From NCBI GenBank assembly GCA_963841105.1, contig CAWJCB010000024.1:124001-188000 (forward strand): a DNA stretch of 64,000 nt, read 5' to 3'. A program made the position numbers and the translations under genes. The first letter of the stretch is position 1. Every line of letters begins with the position of its first letter. The notes beneath the pieces are model-generated. The model ran no database searches, was not told the origin of the DNA, and worked only from the letters and a program-made list of their open reading frames with translations. Below are positions 8,118 to 16,005 of this stretch, one piece after another. Source of the DNA: VAZQ01 sp963841105 (lineage in GTDB: Bacteria; Pseudomonadota; Alphaproteobacteria; Rhizobiales; Xanthobacteraceae).

Positions 8118-9476
8118 GTGCTTGCACCCGAGGCTGCGCCGATCATGCTTGATGCCATGACCGTTGTTATCAGCGGAACCTGCATCACCGCGTTGCTAGG
8201 CCTTTTGCTGCTCTCTGCTTGGGCGCAGGAGCGCGTCCGGGCACTCGCTTGGTGGGGCACGGCTTACCTTCTTGGAGGATTTTCGGTTGGGGTGTGGAGC
8301 ATCGAGAATATGATCTCGCCGCCGGTTCCATTCGGGATGGCCAATGGGTTTCTTTTCCTCGCCTGCGGGATGATCTGGAGCGCAGCGCGCATGTTCCATG
8401 GCCGTCCCGTTTGGTGGGGCGCGATGATTGCCGGAGCATTGGTGTGGTTTGCAGCGTGCACGACAGCGCAATTTGTGCAATCGACGCCGACGCGGATCGT
8501 GCTCAGTTCTCTCATCGTATCAGCTTACGCCTTTCTCACAGCGGCAGAGCTGTGGCGCGAGCGGCGCAAGTCGGTCCTGCGGCGCTGGCCAGCCATATTC
8601 GTGCCGATGCTGCACGGTGCCGTCTTTCTGACCCCGATACCGCTCGCCAGTCTGATGCCGGATGATCGTGGAATAGCCAGTCTAGCCGGCGGCTGGATCG
8701 CGGTCTTCGCGCTGGAGACGATGCTCTATGTCGTTGGCGCCGCGTTTATCGTTCTTGTGCTTGCCAAGGAACGAATGCTGCGTATGCAGCAGGATGCAGC
8801 CTTGACTGACGAGCTTACTGGAGCACGCAATCGGCGCGGCTTCTTCGCAGCGGCACAGCAACTCGCAACCCAGAACGCCAGACTTCGTGAGCCGGTCAGC
8901 GCGCTGATATTCGATCTTGACCATTTCAAATCGGTCAACGATCAGTTCGGCCATGCCACAGGCGACGAGACGCTCAAGCTGTTTGCAGCGATCGCGCGCA
9001 GCAGCATGCGAGCTTCCGACATATTTGCCCGTTTAGGCGGCGAAGAGTTCGTTGCCATGCTGCCTTGTTCTCTTGTCGATGCTGCAGCCGCTGGCGAGCG
9101 TGTACGGGCAGCCTTTGAAGCAGCGGCTAGCGTAGTCGCCGGCTGTCCCGTAGCTGCCACCGTGAGTGTGGGGGCAGCAAGCAACGATCAAAGCCTGGAC
9201 ATTCCTGCCTTGCTCAAAGCCGCCGATCGAGCGCTCTACCGAGCCAAAGCGAATGGGCGCAATCGCGTTGAAAGTTCGGGACCCATAATTCACGAATTCG
9301 GTCGCGTCATGATCCGCAGCAACGCCACCAGCATGACATTCACCAGCGCGATTGCGGTCAGAAGCGCCAGGGTCCAGTCCGCTCCGCCCTTCTGGAACGC
9401 CAAGCCCCCGATGAAGGGCGATACGGCCATTGCAATGAGCAGTGGCATTGCAAGGCGTCCCATCAGCACGGGATAG
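8118..9476 (+). CDS. Membrane diguanylate cyclase (GGDEF), probably ending at 9288
   Basis: An N-terminal half with about six or seven hydrophobic segments (to residue 216) and a C-terminal GGDEF domain. The domain starts DELTGARNRRGFF at 231, carries FDLDHFKSVND at 265-275 and has the active-site GGEEF at 307-311, so it should make cyclic di-GMP from two GTP. RxxD at 298-301, five residues before GGEEF, is an intact product-inhibition site. The family ends around residue 389; the literal frame continues to 9476 over the antisense strand of the MFS gene. Dropping one C from the CCC at 9282-9284 creates a TAA at 9286-9288, right at the MFS stop, so the last 60 or so residues are probably artefactual. 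The GTG at 8118 has GAGGGG eight bases upstream. Confidence 0.88.
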   Translation: MLAPEAAPIMLDAMTVVISGTCITALLGLLLLSAWAQERVRALAWWGTAYLLGGFSVGVWSIENMISPPVPFGMANGFLFLACGMIWSAARMFHGRPVWWGAMIAGALVWFAACTTAQFVQSTPTRIVLSSLIVSAYAFLTAAELWRERRKSVLRRWPAIFVPMLHGAVFLTPIPLASLMPDDRGIASLAGGWIAVFALETMLYVVGAAFIVLVLAKERMLRMQQDAALTDELTGARNRRGFFAAAQQLATQNARLREPVSALIFDLDHFKSVNDQFGHATGDETLKLFAAIARSSMRASDIFARLGGEEFVAMLPCSLVDAAAAGERVRAAFEAAASVVAGCPVAATVSVGAASNDQSLDIPALLKAADRALYRAKANGRNRVESSGPIIHEFGRVMIRSNATSMTFTSAIAVRSARVQSAPPFWNAKPPMKGDTAIAMSSGIARRPISTG

Positions 9477-10466
9477 CGATCTGGACCGAACAGCGCGAGG
9501 GGCACCGTGCCACGTGCAATCGAGCCAATCCCATTGCCCGCCCCGTAAAGCGCAATGGCGAGCGCCGTATTCGGCAAACCGCTCAGCAGCATGAAAGCTG
9601 CGACAGCGACCAACACGGCCGAGGCAACCATCGTCCAAACAGGATGATAGCGGCTTCCCGCGAACATTTCGATTGCACGCGCGCCGACTTGCGAGGGGCC
9701 AACGATCATGCCCAGCCCTACGGCAATCGATGAGTTCAAACCCGCGTGCCATCAGGATGGGAATGAGATGCGTGCCTATGATGGACAGAATCGCCGCGCT
9801 GATTGTCAGAACCGCCGCGAGTATCGCAAAGCGCAGATGCTCTGTGGGCTGCAAACGAACTGCCCTTCCGACATCCGTCGCTGCGTCGGAGCCCATACCC
9901 TTCACGCGGCGTAATGCGATGAGGTGAACGGGAAGCGCGACTGCGATCTGGATGACTGCGTAGGCAATGCAGGCGCCGCGCCAGCCGAACCGTGCGGCGA
10001 ACGCCGCGCTCAGGGGCCAACACACCGTGCTTGCGAACCCGCCGAACAGGGTGACCGCGGTTATGGCGCTACGCGATTGGGCCCCGTAGATGCTGCCGAG
10101 GGTCGAGAACGCCGCATCGTAGAGGCTGGCCGACATGCCCAGTCCGATCGCCGCCCAGCCCAATGCGTACCAGCCAAGCGATGGTGCAACCCCAACGATG
10201 ACAAGCCCCGCTGACAGCAACAAGGCGCCAGCTGCAAGGACGTGACGCCCGCCGTAGCGAGCGATGAGCTTGCCCACGCGTGGCGCGGCAAGTCCGGCGA
10301 CAAGTAGTCCTATGGACACCCCGCCCACGACGAGGTCGTACGCCCACCCTGTGTCCTTGACGATTGATGGCGCAAGCACACCGAGCAGATAGAAACTCGA
10401 GCCCCATGCCAATATTTGGGTGATGCCGAGAGCCGCAATGACGATGCGCCGATCCGAAAGCGCCAT
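9290..10466 (-). pseudogene. MFS efflux transporter of the ars locus, frameshifted
   Basis: Read from the ATG at 10466, the first 240 or so residues form six to eight transmembrane helices of a major facilitator protein (start MALSDRRIVIAALG, then GWRGACIAYAVIQIAVALP). At about 9738 the frame is lost, and the rest (VGLGMIVGPSQVGARAIEMF to LLRIMTRPNS) is in the next frame, ending at 9290. Removing one T from the run at 9738-9740 (AAA on the plus strand) restores a single 391-residue protein. Its start overlaps the stop of the upstream remnant by one base (TGATG), so the two were translationally coupled. In ars operons such MFS proteins (ArsJ, ArsK and relatives) export arsenicals; which type this is I cannot say. 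It may be intact if the extra base is an error. Confidence 0.8.
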
Positions 10467-10889
10467 CACCGGCGCCCGTGCTCCCTGTCGCTCCATAGCC
10501 GGCGAGCAACCAGCACCGCCGCCATCATGCCGAAGAGTTGCCCAAAAATGAACGCCAAGACACCCGAAGGGGCAATGCCTGCCAACGTATCAGGAAGCGC
10601 CCGCGCTATTGTCGCTGCCGGGTTTGCGAAGGACGTCGAAGCTGTGAACCGGGCGACGCAGCCGAGGATCGTGACGAGCAGTCCGAACGTGGCAATGCCT
10701 TCGGCAAGCCATTGTCCAGAGCTTGTGCGTACCGTCGTTGAAAATTGCCACACCGGCAGATCGAACCTCCCGGCGCTGTGCGCGCGAAATCTGTCACTCC
10801 CCAACTTGTTCAAGATCGCTTCGGCCATGATGGAGCGCGCCGAATTGCCAGTGCAAAGAAACAGCACCTTGTAGAGATCCCTCGGACAT
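10466..10889 (-). pseudogene. Remnant joining the start of arsC to the end of an aquaporin
   Basis: From about 10880 down to 10789 the frame encodes the beginning of a thioredoxin-type (LMW phosphatase fold) arsenate reductase, with the CTGNSAR catalytic loop and the following IMAEAILN helix. At about SAG-RFDLPVW it switches, without losing frame, to the C-terminal half of an AqpS-like aquaporin (TTVRTSSGQWLAEG, then FTASTSFANPA with the second NPA motif). A further helix of about 20 residues that normally precedes FTAST is missing near 10650. So about 800 bases are absent at the first junction and about 60 at the second. The likely start ATG at 10889 is one frame off because of GGG at 10879-10881. 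Neither product can work as it stands. Confidence 0.8.
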
Positions 10890-10898
10890 GGGAGAACG

Positions 10899-11366
10899 TT
10901 ACGAAGCGCAGCAGTCTGCGGCGGCGGCTGATGGCCCGCAGCAAGCATCAGCCCTCTCAAGAGCAAGGCGGGCCACGCGCTCACCTGTGCCATCGCCGTA
11001 ATCAGTGCTCTCGCCCGTCGTGAGAAAGGCTTCCCACGCAATGCCAGCCGGATCATCAATCCACGACTTCTCAGATCGCGCGTAGCAGCAGGCAGTCTGT
11101 CCCTGCTCGATGATTTCGCCACCGGCCTTGCGTAACCGTCCGTACACCTCATGCAGCTCCTCGTTATCTTCGACTTGAATACCAAGATGGTCGAGACCGG
11201 GTTGCCGCGCACGCTTCGAGATCGCAAAGTTCACTCGCGGATCATCGAGCATCCACTTGGCGTAGTCTGGCTTGGTGACGGATGGCGGTGCGGCGAACAG
11301 AGTTGAGTAGAAGCCAATCGATTTTTGAAGGTCCTCGACGGCAACGTGAACATGCATGCGTTTCAT
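10899..11366 (-). CDS. arsI: ArsI-type C-As lyase (glyoxalase/VOC fold)
   Basis: A 155-residue member of the vicinal oxygen chelate superfamily that, in characterised ArsI proteins, uses non-haem iron and oxygen to cleave the carbon-arsenic bond of trivalent methylarsenic and aromatic arsenicals. Candidate metal ligands are His5 or His7, His60 and Glu112; the vicinal pair Cys93-Cys94 in ACCYARSEK is the arsenic-binding pair of the family. The tail (ACCGPS.. DCCAS) is cysteine-rich. The ATG at 11366 follows GAAGGTGG at good spacing, 11 bases after the arsR stop. CadI-like cadmium-induced proteins share this fold, but the CC pair and the arsR neighbour favour ArsI. The gene looks intact. Confidence 0.9.
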   Translation of the reverse strand: MKRMHVHVAVEDLQKSIGFYSTLFAAPPSVTKPDYAKWMLDDPRVNFAISKRARQPGLDHLGIQVEDNEELHEVYGRLRKAGGEIIEQGQTACCYARSEKSWIDDPAGIAWEAFLTTGESTDYGDGTGERVARLALERADACCGPSAAAADCCAS

Positions 11367-11377
11367 TGCTGCCACCT

Positions 11378-11731
11378 TCAAGCTAAGAGCTTGGCGCGCG
11401 TGCCGCGCGCAGGCTTGCATATCCCCGGCGAAGAGCACTCTTCTCGCGCGCCGCGGCAGCAGTTCTCGGTGAGAAAGTTGAGCAATTCATTCATGGTTTC
11501 GAAGCGCGCAGCATAGATCATCAAGCGTCCTTGTCTGCGCACCGTGACCAGCTCCGCATCACGCAGGCGGTCGAAATGGAAGCTGAGCGTGTTTGGCGGC
11601 AGACCCAGCGCCGCCGCTACCTCGCCAGCCGGCATGCCTTCTGGTCCTGCCTGCACCAAAAGACGGTAGGTGTCCAAGCGGCTCTCTTGCGCGAGTGCGG
11701 CTAGAGCCGCCAGGGCATCAGGCTTCTTCAT
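11378..11731 (-). CDS. arsR: ArsR-family arsenic-responsive repressor
   Basis: A 117-residue winged-helix repressor of the ArsR/SmtB family. The DNA-reading helix is around residues 45-58 (LPPNTLSFHFDRLRDA). Unlike the E. coli type, the arsenic site is in the C-terminus: Cys91-Cys92 followed by Cys99 and Cys105, resembling the Acidithiobacillus/Agrobacterium ArsR group. Binding of As(III) is expected to release it from DNA. It heads the operon and is probably autoregulated through the inverted repeat at 11771-11792. The predicted -10 lies only seven bases before the ATG, so the message may be leaderless. The gene looks intact although the genes downstream are damaged. Confidence 0.92.
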   Translation of the reverse strand: MKKPDALAALAALAQESRLDTYRLLVQAGPEGMPAGEVAAALGLPPNTLSFHFDRLRDAELVTVRRQGRLMIYAARFETMNELLNFLTENCCRGAREECSSPGICKPARGTRAKLLA

Positions 11732-11738
11732 ATTTCAA

Positions 11739-11767
11739 GAGTTATGGAATTGTGCAGCCACAGTCAA
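11739..11767 (-). promoter_or_regulatory. Predicted promoter of arsR
   Basis: On the minus strand TTGACT (11767-11762) and TAACTC (11744-11739) are separated by exactly 17 bases. The arsR ATG begins at 11731, seven bases after the -10, so transcription would start at or next to the start codon. Pattern-based only. Confidence 0.5.
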
Positions 11768-11770
11768 GAG

Positions 11771-11792
11771 CATTTCGATAAAGCTCGAAATG
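11771..11792. promoter_or_regulatory. Candidate ArsR operator, perfect inverted repeat
   Basis: CATTTCGA and TCGAAATG form a perfect 8-base inverted repeat around TAAAGC, 40 to 61 bases before arsR and just upstream of its -35 element. The position and symmetry suit an ArsR-family dimer. A location upstream of -35 is a little unusual for a repressor. Confidence 0.5.
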
Positions 11793-12364
11793 TTGACAGA
11801 CCAGGTTGGAGAGAGGTGATCGAGCCGGGCGGCACCGAAAGATGGCATGTCCCATCAGGACAACTGCGCGCTAGGGGGGCCAGGGCGAGTAGGGGGAAGC
11901 CCGCTCACCGATCAAGCCAGGGGCTCCTGGTGTGACGGTCAGGCGCACGCTAAACCGGACAGATTTGCGGGTCGTTACCGACTGTGAAGGGGAGCGCGAA
12001 GGCGCCTGCGGACGCAACTCTGTGTTAAGCAAGCTCCGTTATTCTTGCCAGATGCGGAATATCTTCGGCTCGATCAGGGTCCGTGATACGTTGCTGGCGC
12101 TTGAGAGCGCCGCGACAGGAGCCGGCTACGCAATGGCCTGTCCCTTCGGATCCTCTGGCGAGTTCGAAGCGGCGATAATCCAGAGGAAGATCGAGTTTGG
12201 AGTTTACGGCTACAAGCGCCGCTGGCGCTATGTTTCGCAACCGCGGCGGCGAGCGCCCTCATTGCCGCTCTGTTCTGTGCGGCCTGACGCGTAAACCGTG
12301 CTGCCCGCGTGCGGGAGCGCAACCGCGCACTCCCGCGCCAGAGAAAAAGTCGCGATCCTCACCA
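11793..12364. other. Non-coding or unassigned stretch between arsR and glnA
   Basis: About 570 bases without a recognisable gene. Frames exist on both strands (for example plus 11932-12294 and minus 12025-12240) but their products resemble nothing I know, lack good ribosome-binding sites and have mixed composition. Part may be a decayed gene. The glnA-proximal end holds the hairpin at 12311-12336. Confidence 0.4.
12311..12336 (-). terminator. Strong hairpin after glnA
   Basis: GCGGGAGCGC and GCGCACTCCCGC pair around AACC, giving an eleven-pair stem with a one-base bulge, about 30 bases beyond the glnA stop. There is no T-run on the glnA side, so this may stabilise the 3' end or act with other factors rather than end transcription alone. 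Confidence 0.4.
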
Positions 12365-13774
12365 CTACGCGCTGTAGTACATCTCAAATTCAACGGGATG
12401 AGGGGTGTGCTCGAAGCGTATCACCTCACCCATTTTCAACTCGATATAGCTATCGATGAAGTCGTCATCGAACACGCCGCCAGCCTTCATGTAGGCTCGG
12501 TCGGCGTCGAGCTCCTCAAGCGCCTGGCGCAGGGAGCCACAAACGGTCGGGATCTGCTTGAGCTCCTGCCGCGGCAGATCGTACAGGTCCTTGTCCATGG
12601 CCGCGCCGGGATCGAGCTTGTTCTTGACGCCGTCCAGACCCGCCATGGTCATGGCCGCGAAGCCGAGATACGGATTGCAGAGAGGGTCAGGGAACCGGAC
12701 TTCGACCCGCTTGGCCTTCGGATTGGTCGTCCAGGGAATGCGACAGGACGCCGATCGATTGCGCGCCGAGTAAGCGAGCAAGACCGGCGCCTCGAAACCG
12801 GGAACCAGTCGTTTATAGGAGTTGGTGGTCGGGTTGGTGAACGCGTTGATCGATTTGGCGTGCTTGATGATTCCCGCGATGTAAGAAAGACAGGTCTCCG
12901 ACAGATCTGAATATTTGTTGCCGGCAAACACCGGCTTGCCGTCTTTCCAGATCGACTGGTGGCAGTGCATGCCTGAACCATTGTCGCCGTAGACCGGTTT
13001 GGGCATGAACGTCGCCGTCTTCCCGTAGATCTGCGCAACCTGCGTGATGCAATATTTGTAGATTTGCATCTGGTCGGCCATCACGGTAAGCGGGGCGAAT
13101 TTCAGGCCGAGCTCATGCTGCGCGGATGCAACCTCGTGGTGATGCTTCTCCACCTTTACTCCCATGCGCGCCATGGCGCCGAGCATCTCCGATCGCATGT
13201 CCTGCACCGTGTCCTGCGGCGGGACTGGGAAATATCCCTTCTTGAAGCCGATGTGATGGCCAAGATTACCGCCCTCATAGTCGGTATCGGAGTTGGTCGG
13301 GAACTCAACCGAGTTGAGACGAAATCCGGTGTTGTAGGGTTGGACCGAGTATTTCACGTCATCGAAGATGAAGAATTCAGCTTCGGGACCAAAGAAGATG
13401 GTGTCGCCCACCCCCATGGCTTTCACCATTCCCTCGGCTCTCTTCGCGATGCCGCGCGGATCGCGACTGTATGGCTCACCGGTTGTCGGCTCCAGGATGT
13501 CGCAAACCAGCGAAAGCGTCGTTTCGGCAAAGAAGGGATCGATGCAGGCTGACGCGGGATCCGGCATCAGGTTCATGTCCGATTCATGGATTGCCTTCCA
13601 ACCGGCGATCGACGAGCCGTCGAACATCTGGCCTTCCGCGAATGTTTCCTCCTCGATCATCGAAATATCAAAAGTGACGTGCTGCCACTTGCCGCGCGGA
13701 TCGGTAAAGCGGAAATCCGCATATTTCACATCGTTGTCCTTGATCATTTTCATGACTTCTTTGGCCGTCGTCAT
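12365..13774 (-). CDS. glnA: Glutamine synthetase type I
   Basis: A 469-residue dodecameric GSI-beta enzyme that joins ammonia to glutamate using ATP. The Asp-50-loop motif DGSSIAGW is at 52-59, the metal-binding GPEAEFFIFD at 129-138, the NGSGMHCHQS motif at 265-274, and NPTTNSYKRLVPG with the flexible loop at 314-326. Tyr398 in KDLYDLP is the adenylylation site, so activity should be controlled by GlnE. It is 74 bases downstream of glnB, and the pair is read from the sigma-54 promoter before glnB, possibly with an extra promoter in the gap. Length and motifs are entirely normal. Confidence 0.98.
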   Translation of the reverse strand: MTTAKEVMKMIKDNDVKYADFRFTDPRGKWQHVTFDISMIEEETFAEGQMFDGSSIAGWKAIHESDMNLMPDPASACIDPFFAETTLSLVCDILEPTTGEPYSRDPRGIAKRAEGMVKAMGVGDTIFFGPEAEFFIFDDVKYSVQPYNTGFRLNSVEFPTNSDTDYEGGNLGHHIGFKKGYFPVPPQDTVQDMRSEMLGAMARMGVKVEKHHHEVASAQHELGLKFAPLTVMADQMQIYKYCITQVAQIYGKTATFMPKPVYGDNGSGMHCHQSIWKDGKPVFAGNKYSDLSETCLSYIAGIIKHAKSINAFTNPTTNSYKRLVPGFEAPVLLAYSARNRSASCRIPWTTNPKAKRVEVRFPDPLCNPYLGFAAMTMAGLDGVKNKLDPGAAMDKDLYDLPRQELKQIPTVCGSLRQALEELDADRAYMKAGGVFDDDFIDSYIELKMGEVIRFEHTPHPVEFEMYYSA

Positions 13775-13848
13775 GGAACCATTACCCTCTTTTTCTCGTG
13801 AGTGGTGGCAGTCGAAGATTTTGCCGAGGAAGAGTTGAAGCTGCCGAT

Positions 13849-14187
13849 TCAGACCGCATCCAAACCGGTTTCCCCAGTCCGGATCCGGATGGCTTCCTCG
13901 ATGCTGGAGACGAAGATTTTCCCGTCCCCGATGCGGCCGGTTTGCGCAGCGCGACGGATGGCCTCGACCGCTTTCTCGACCATGTCGTCGCTAAGCACAA
14001 TCTCGATCTTCACCTTGGGAAGAAAATCCACCACGTATTCGGCTCCGCGGTAAAGCTCGGTGTGGCCTTTCTGCCTTCCAAACCCCTTCGCTTCGGTCAC
14101 CGTGATGCCTTGGAGACCAACCTCTTGCAACGCCTCTTTCACTTCATCGAGCTTGAATGGTTTTATGACCGCTTCGATCTTCTTCAT
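13849..14187 (-). CDS. glnB: Nitrogen regulatory protein PII
   Basis: A 112-residue PII signal protein that senses 2-oxoglutarate, ATP/ADP and, through uridylylation, glutamine. Tyr51 in the T-loop (RGAEYVVDFLPK) is the uridylylation site. The start MKKIEAVIKPFKLDEVK and the B-loop region TGRIGDGKIFV (near residue 83) are canonical. I chose the ATG at 14187; the frame is open to 14271 but that covers the promoter. The position directly upstream of glnA and behind a sigma-54 promoter is typical of alphaproteobacterial glnBA and argues for GlnB over GlnK, which normally pairs with amtB. Confidence 0.97.
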   Translation of the reverse strand: MKKIEAVIKPFKLDEVKEALQEVGLQGITVTEAKGFGRQKGHTELYRGAEYVVDFLPKVKIEIVLSDDMVEKAVEAIRRAAQTGRIGDGKIFVSSIEEAIRIRTGETGLDAV

Positions 14188-14249
14188 CGCGTTCCCTTCC
14201 CCTCTGACCAGCCCGAGTGCGCGCTTGGAGCTTGCAGAGCTTCCATTTA

Positions 14250-14265
14250 GGCAGGCTCCGTGCCA
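14250..14265 (-). promoter_or_regulatory. Sigma-54 (-24/-12) promoter of glnBA
   Basis: On the minus strand the sequence TGGCAC-N5-CTGCC places GG at -24 and GC at -12 with exact spacing; consensus is TGGCAC-N5-TTGCW, so one position of the -12 box differs. It lies 63 bases before the glnB ATG. NtrC, encoded at 35994-37436, is the expected activator. Confidence 0.75.
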
Positions 14266-14405
14266 AGCCATGCCAACGCCCGGAAAAAAGCCGAGCCGGG
14301 GAGCTTAATAGCCGCCTGTTGGGGTAGCGGGAAGATAACTGAGCTCGATTTGAGCAATTTGCCTGTTTTGTGGTCAACCCCGTGCTGCCTTCTGAAATCC
14401 CCCGA

Positions 14406-15932
14406 ATGCAAAACATCCTGGAGCTCCTGACGACAGCCGAGATGGGCGAAGCGGACCGCCTGACGATCGCCGGCGGAACGGCCTCGATGGAGTTGATGGA
14501 GAATGCCGGACGAGCTGTTGCGGACGATGTCGCCAATCGCCACCCGCCGGGCACTGCCGTCGTCATAGCAGCAGGTCCTGGCAACAACGGCGGGGATGGC
14601 CTCGTCGCTGCCAGGATCTTGCGCGAGCGTGCTTACCCGGTGCGCGTTCTTGTCCTCGCCGGGGTCGACCAATTTAAGGGCGACGCTCTCAACGCCCTGA
14701 AACAGTGGAACGCCTCAAGCGAGCTCGCGACCCCGACCGGGCTCAGGGCAGCCAACGTAATCGTAGACGCGCTATTTGGGGCCGGCCTGGCTCGCCCGAT
14801 CGAGGGGCACGCCCGAGCCCTGATTGAGGCAATCAACGGCGGCGCGTGCGTCCATGCCGTCGATCTGCCCAGCGGAATCAATGGCACAACCGGCGCGGTT
14901 ATGGGCGCTGCGGTTTGCGCGTCGAGCACGGTAACATTCTTCCGGCGCAAGGTCGGCCACATGCTACTGCCTGGCCGCCTGCACTGCGGCAACATCGATC
15001 TCGCGGACATTGGAATACCCGCAAACGTTCTCGAAACGATCAGACCCCGAACATGGGCCAACTCGCCACCGCTCTGGCTTGATCTTTTTCCGGTGCCGAA
15101 CCCTGCTGGACACAAATACAGTCGGGGGCATGCCGTTGTGGTCTCCGGGGGGACATCCTCCACCGGGGCTGCGCGGCTTGCCGCCCGCGCAGCTCTGCGG
15201 GCGGGAGCGGGGCTGGTGACCATCGCCAGTCCACGGGACGCACTTGCCATCAATGCCGGCGCGAACCTCGCGGTGATGGTACGACCCGTGGATGGAGCCG
15301 AGGAGCTTGGGGAGTTCCTGCGCGATGCCCGACGTAACGCGGTCGTGCTTGGACCAGGCGGCGGGGTAGGGGGCTCGATGCGGAAAATGGTTCTCGCCAG
15401 CCTTGGGAGGGAATGCGCCGTTGTACTGGATGCCGATGCACTCACCAGCTTTTCCAATGACCCCTCGGAACTGGGAAGTGCCATAAAGACGCGCGGCGCG
15501 GCAACGCTGCTCACCCCCCACGAAGGAGAATTCTCCCGGCTTTTCAATTGCAAAGCGGAGCTCTTTGAAGGAAAATCGAAACTCGATCGCGCGCGTCGCG
15601 CGGCTGAGCTTACGGGCGCTGTCTTCCTCCTTAAGGGAGCTGATACGGTTGTGGCCTCCCCCGATGGTCGGGCTGCGATCACGGGGAATGCGCCGGCTTG
15701 GCTTGCAACCGCCGGTTCGGGTGACGTCCTGGCCGGTCTGGCCGGAGGTCTTCTGGCGCAGGGAATGCCGGGTTTCGAAGCGGCCGCCGCCGCCGCATGG
15801 TTGCACGGAGAAGCCGGCGTTGTGGCGGGGCCTGGATTGATTGCCGAAGACCTCCCGGACATGATGCCGCAAATCTATCCGCGGTTGTTCGACCTTGTGG
15901 AGGCTCGCCGCTCAGCGCATTCAATGCGATAA
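14406..15932 (+). CDS. nnrD: Bifunctional NAD(P)H-hydrate repair enzyme
   Basis: A protein of about 508 residues that repairs hydrated NAD(P)H. The N-terminal YjeF epimerase domain (about residues 1-210) has the GPGNNGGDGLVAAR loop, and the C-terminal ribokinase-like dehydratase domain (about 220-495) has LTPHEGEF, LLKGADTVV and the GSGDVLAG motif with the catalytic aspartate. Together they invert S/R-hydrates and dehydrate them with ATP or ADP. I prefer the ATG at 14406 (MQNILELLTTAEMGEADR); the GTG at 14370 adds twelve residues of no family value. The gene is divergent from glnBA, and the shared 218-base gap carries the sigma-54 site. Confidence 0.94.
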   Translation: MQNILELLTTAEMGEADRLTIAGGTASMELMENAGRAVADDVANRHPPGTAVVIAAGPGNNGGDGLVAARILRERAYPVRVLVLAGVDQFKGDALNALKQWNASSELATPTGLRAANVIVDALFGAGLARPIEGHARALIEAINGGACVHAVDLPSGINGTTGAVMGAAVCASSTVTFFRRKVGHMLLPGRLHCGNIDLADIGIPANVLETIRPRTWANSPPLWLDLFPVPNPAGHKYSRGHAVVVSGGTSSTGAARLAARAALRAGAGLVTIASPRDALAINAGANLAVMVRPVDGAEELGEFLRDARRNAVVLGPGGGVGGSMRKMVLASLGRECAVVLDADALTSFSNDPSELGSAIKTRGAATLLTPHEGEFSRLFNCKAELFEGKSKLDRARRAAELTGAVFLLKGADTVVASPDGRAAITGNAPAWLATAGSGDVLAGLAGGLLAQGMPGFEAAAAAAWLHGEAGVVAGPGLIAEDLPDMMPQIYPRLFDLVEARRSAHSMR

Positions 15933-16005
15933 TGGGTCGGGACACTAGGCGCAGATCGTGGCGACCGCGGGTGCCCCGGCGGCAGCAGCGAGCGAAGAGG
16001 TCGGG

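Noticed and set aside
10466..10889. Functional ArsC-aquaporin fusion protein
   Set aside because: About four-fifths of ArsC and more than half of the channel are missing, including one helix before the second NPA motif.
11932..12294. 120-codon frame between arsR and glnA as a gene
   Set aside because: It has no ribosome-binding site and no recognisable product, and codon pattern is not gene-like.
14633..15862. 409-codon minus-strand frame inside nnrD
   Set aside because: Its product is Ser/Pro/Arg-rich low-complexity sequence, typical of a shadow of a GC-rich gene.
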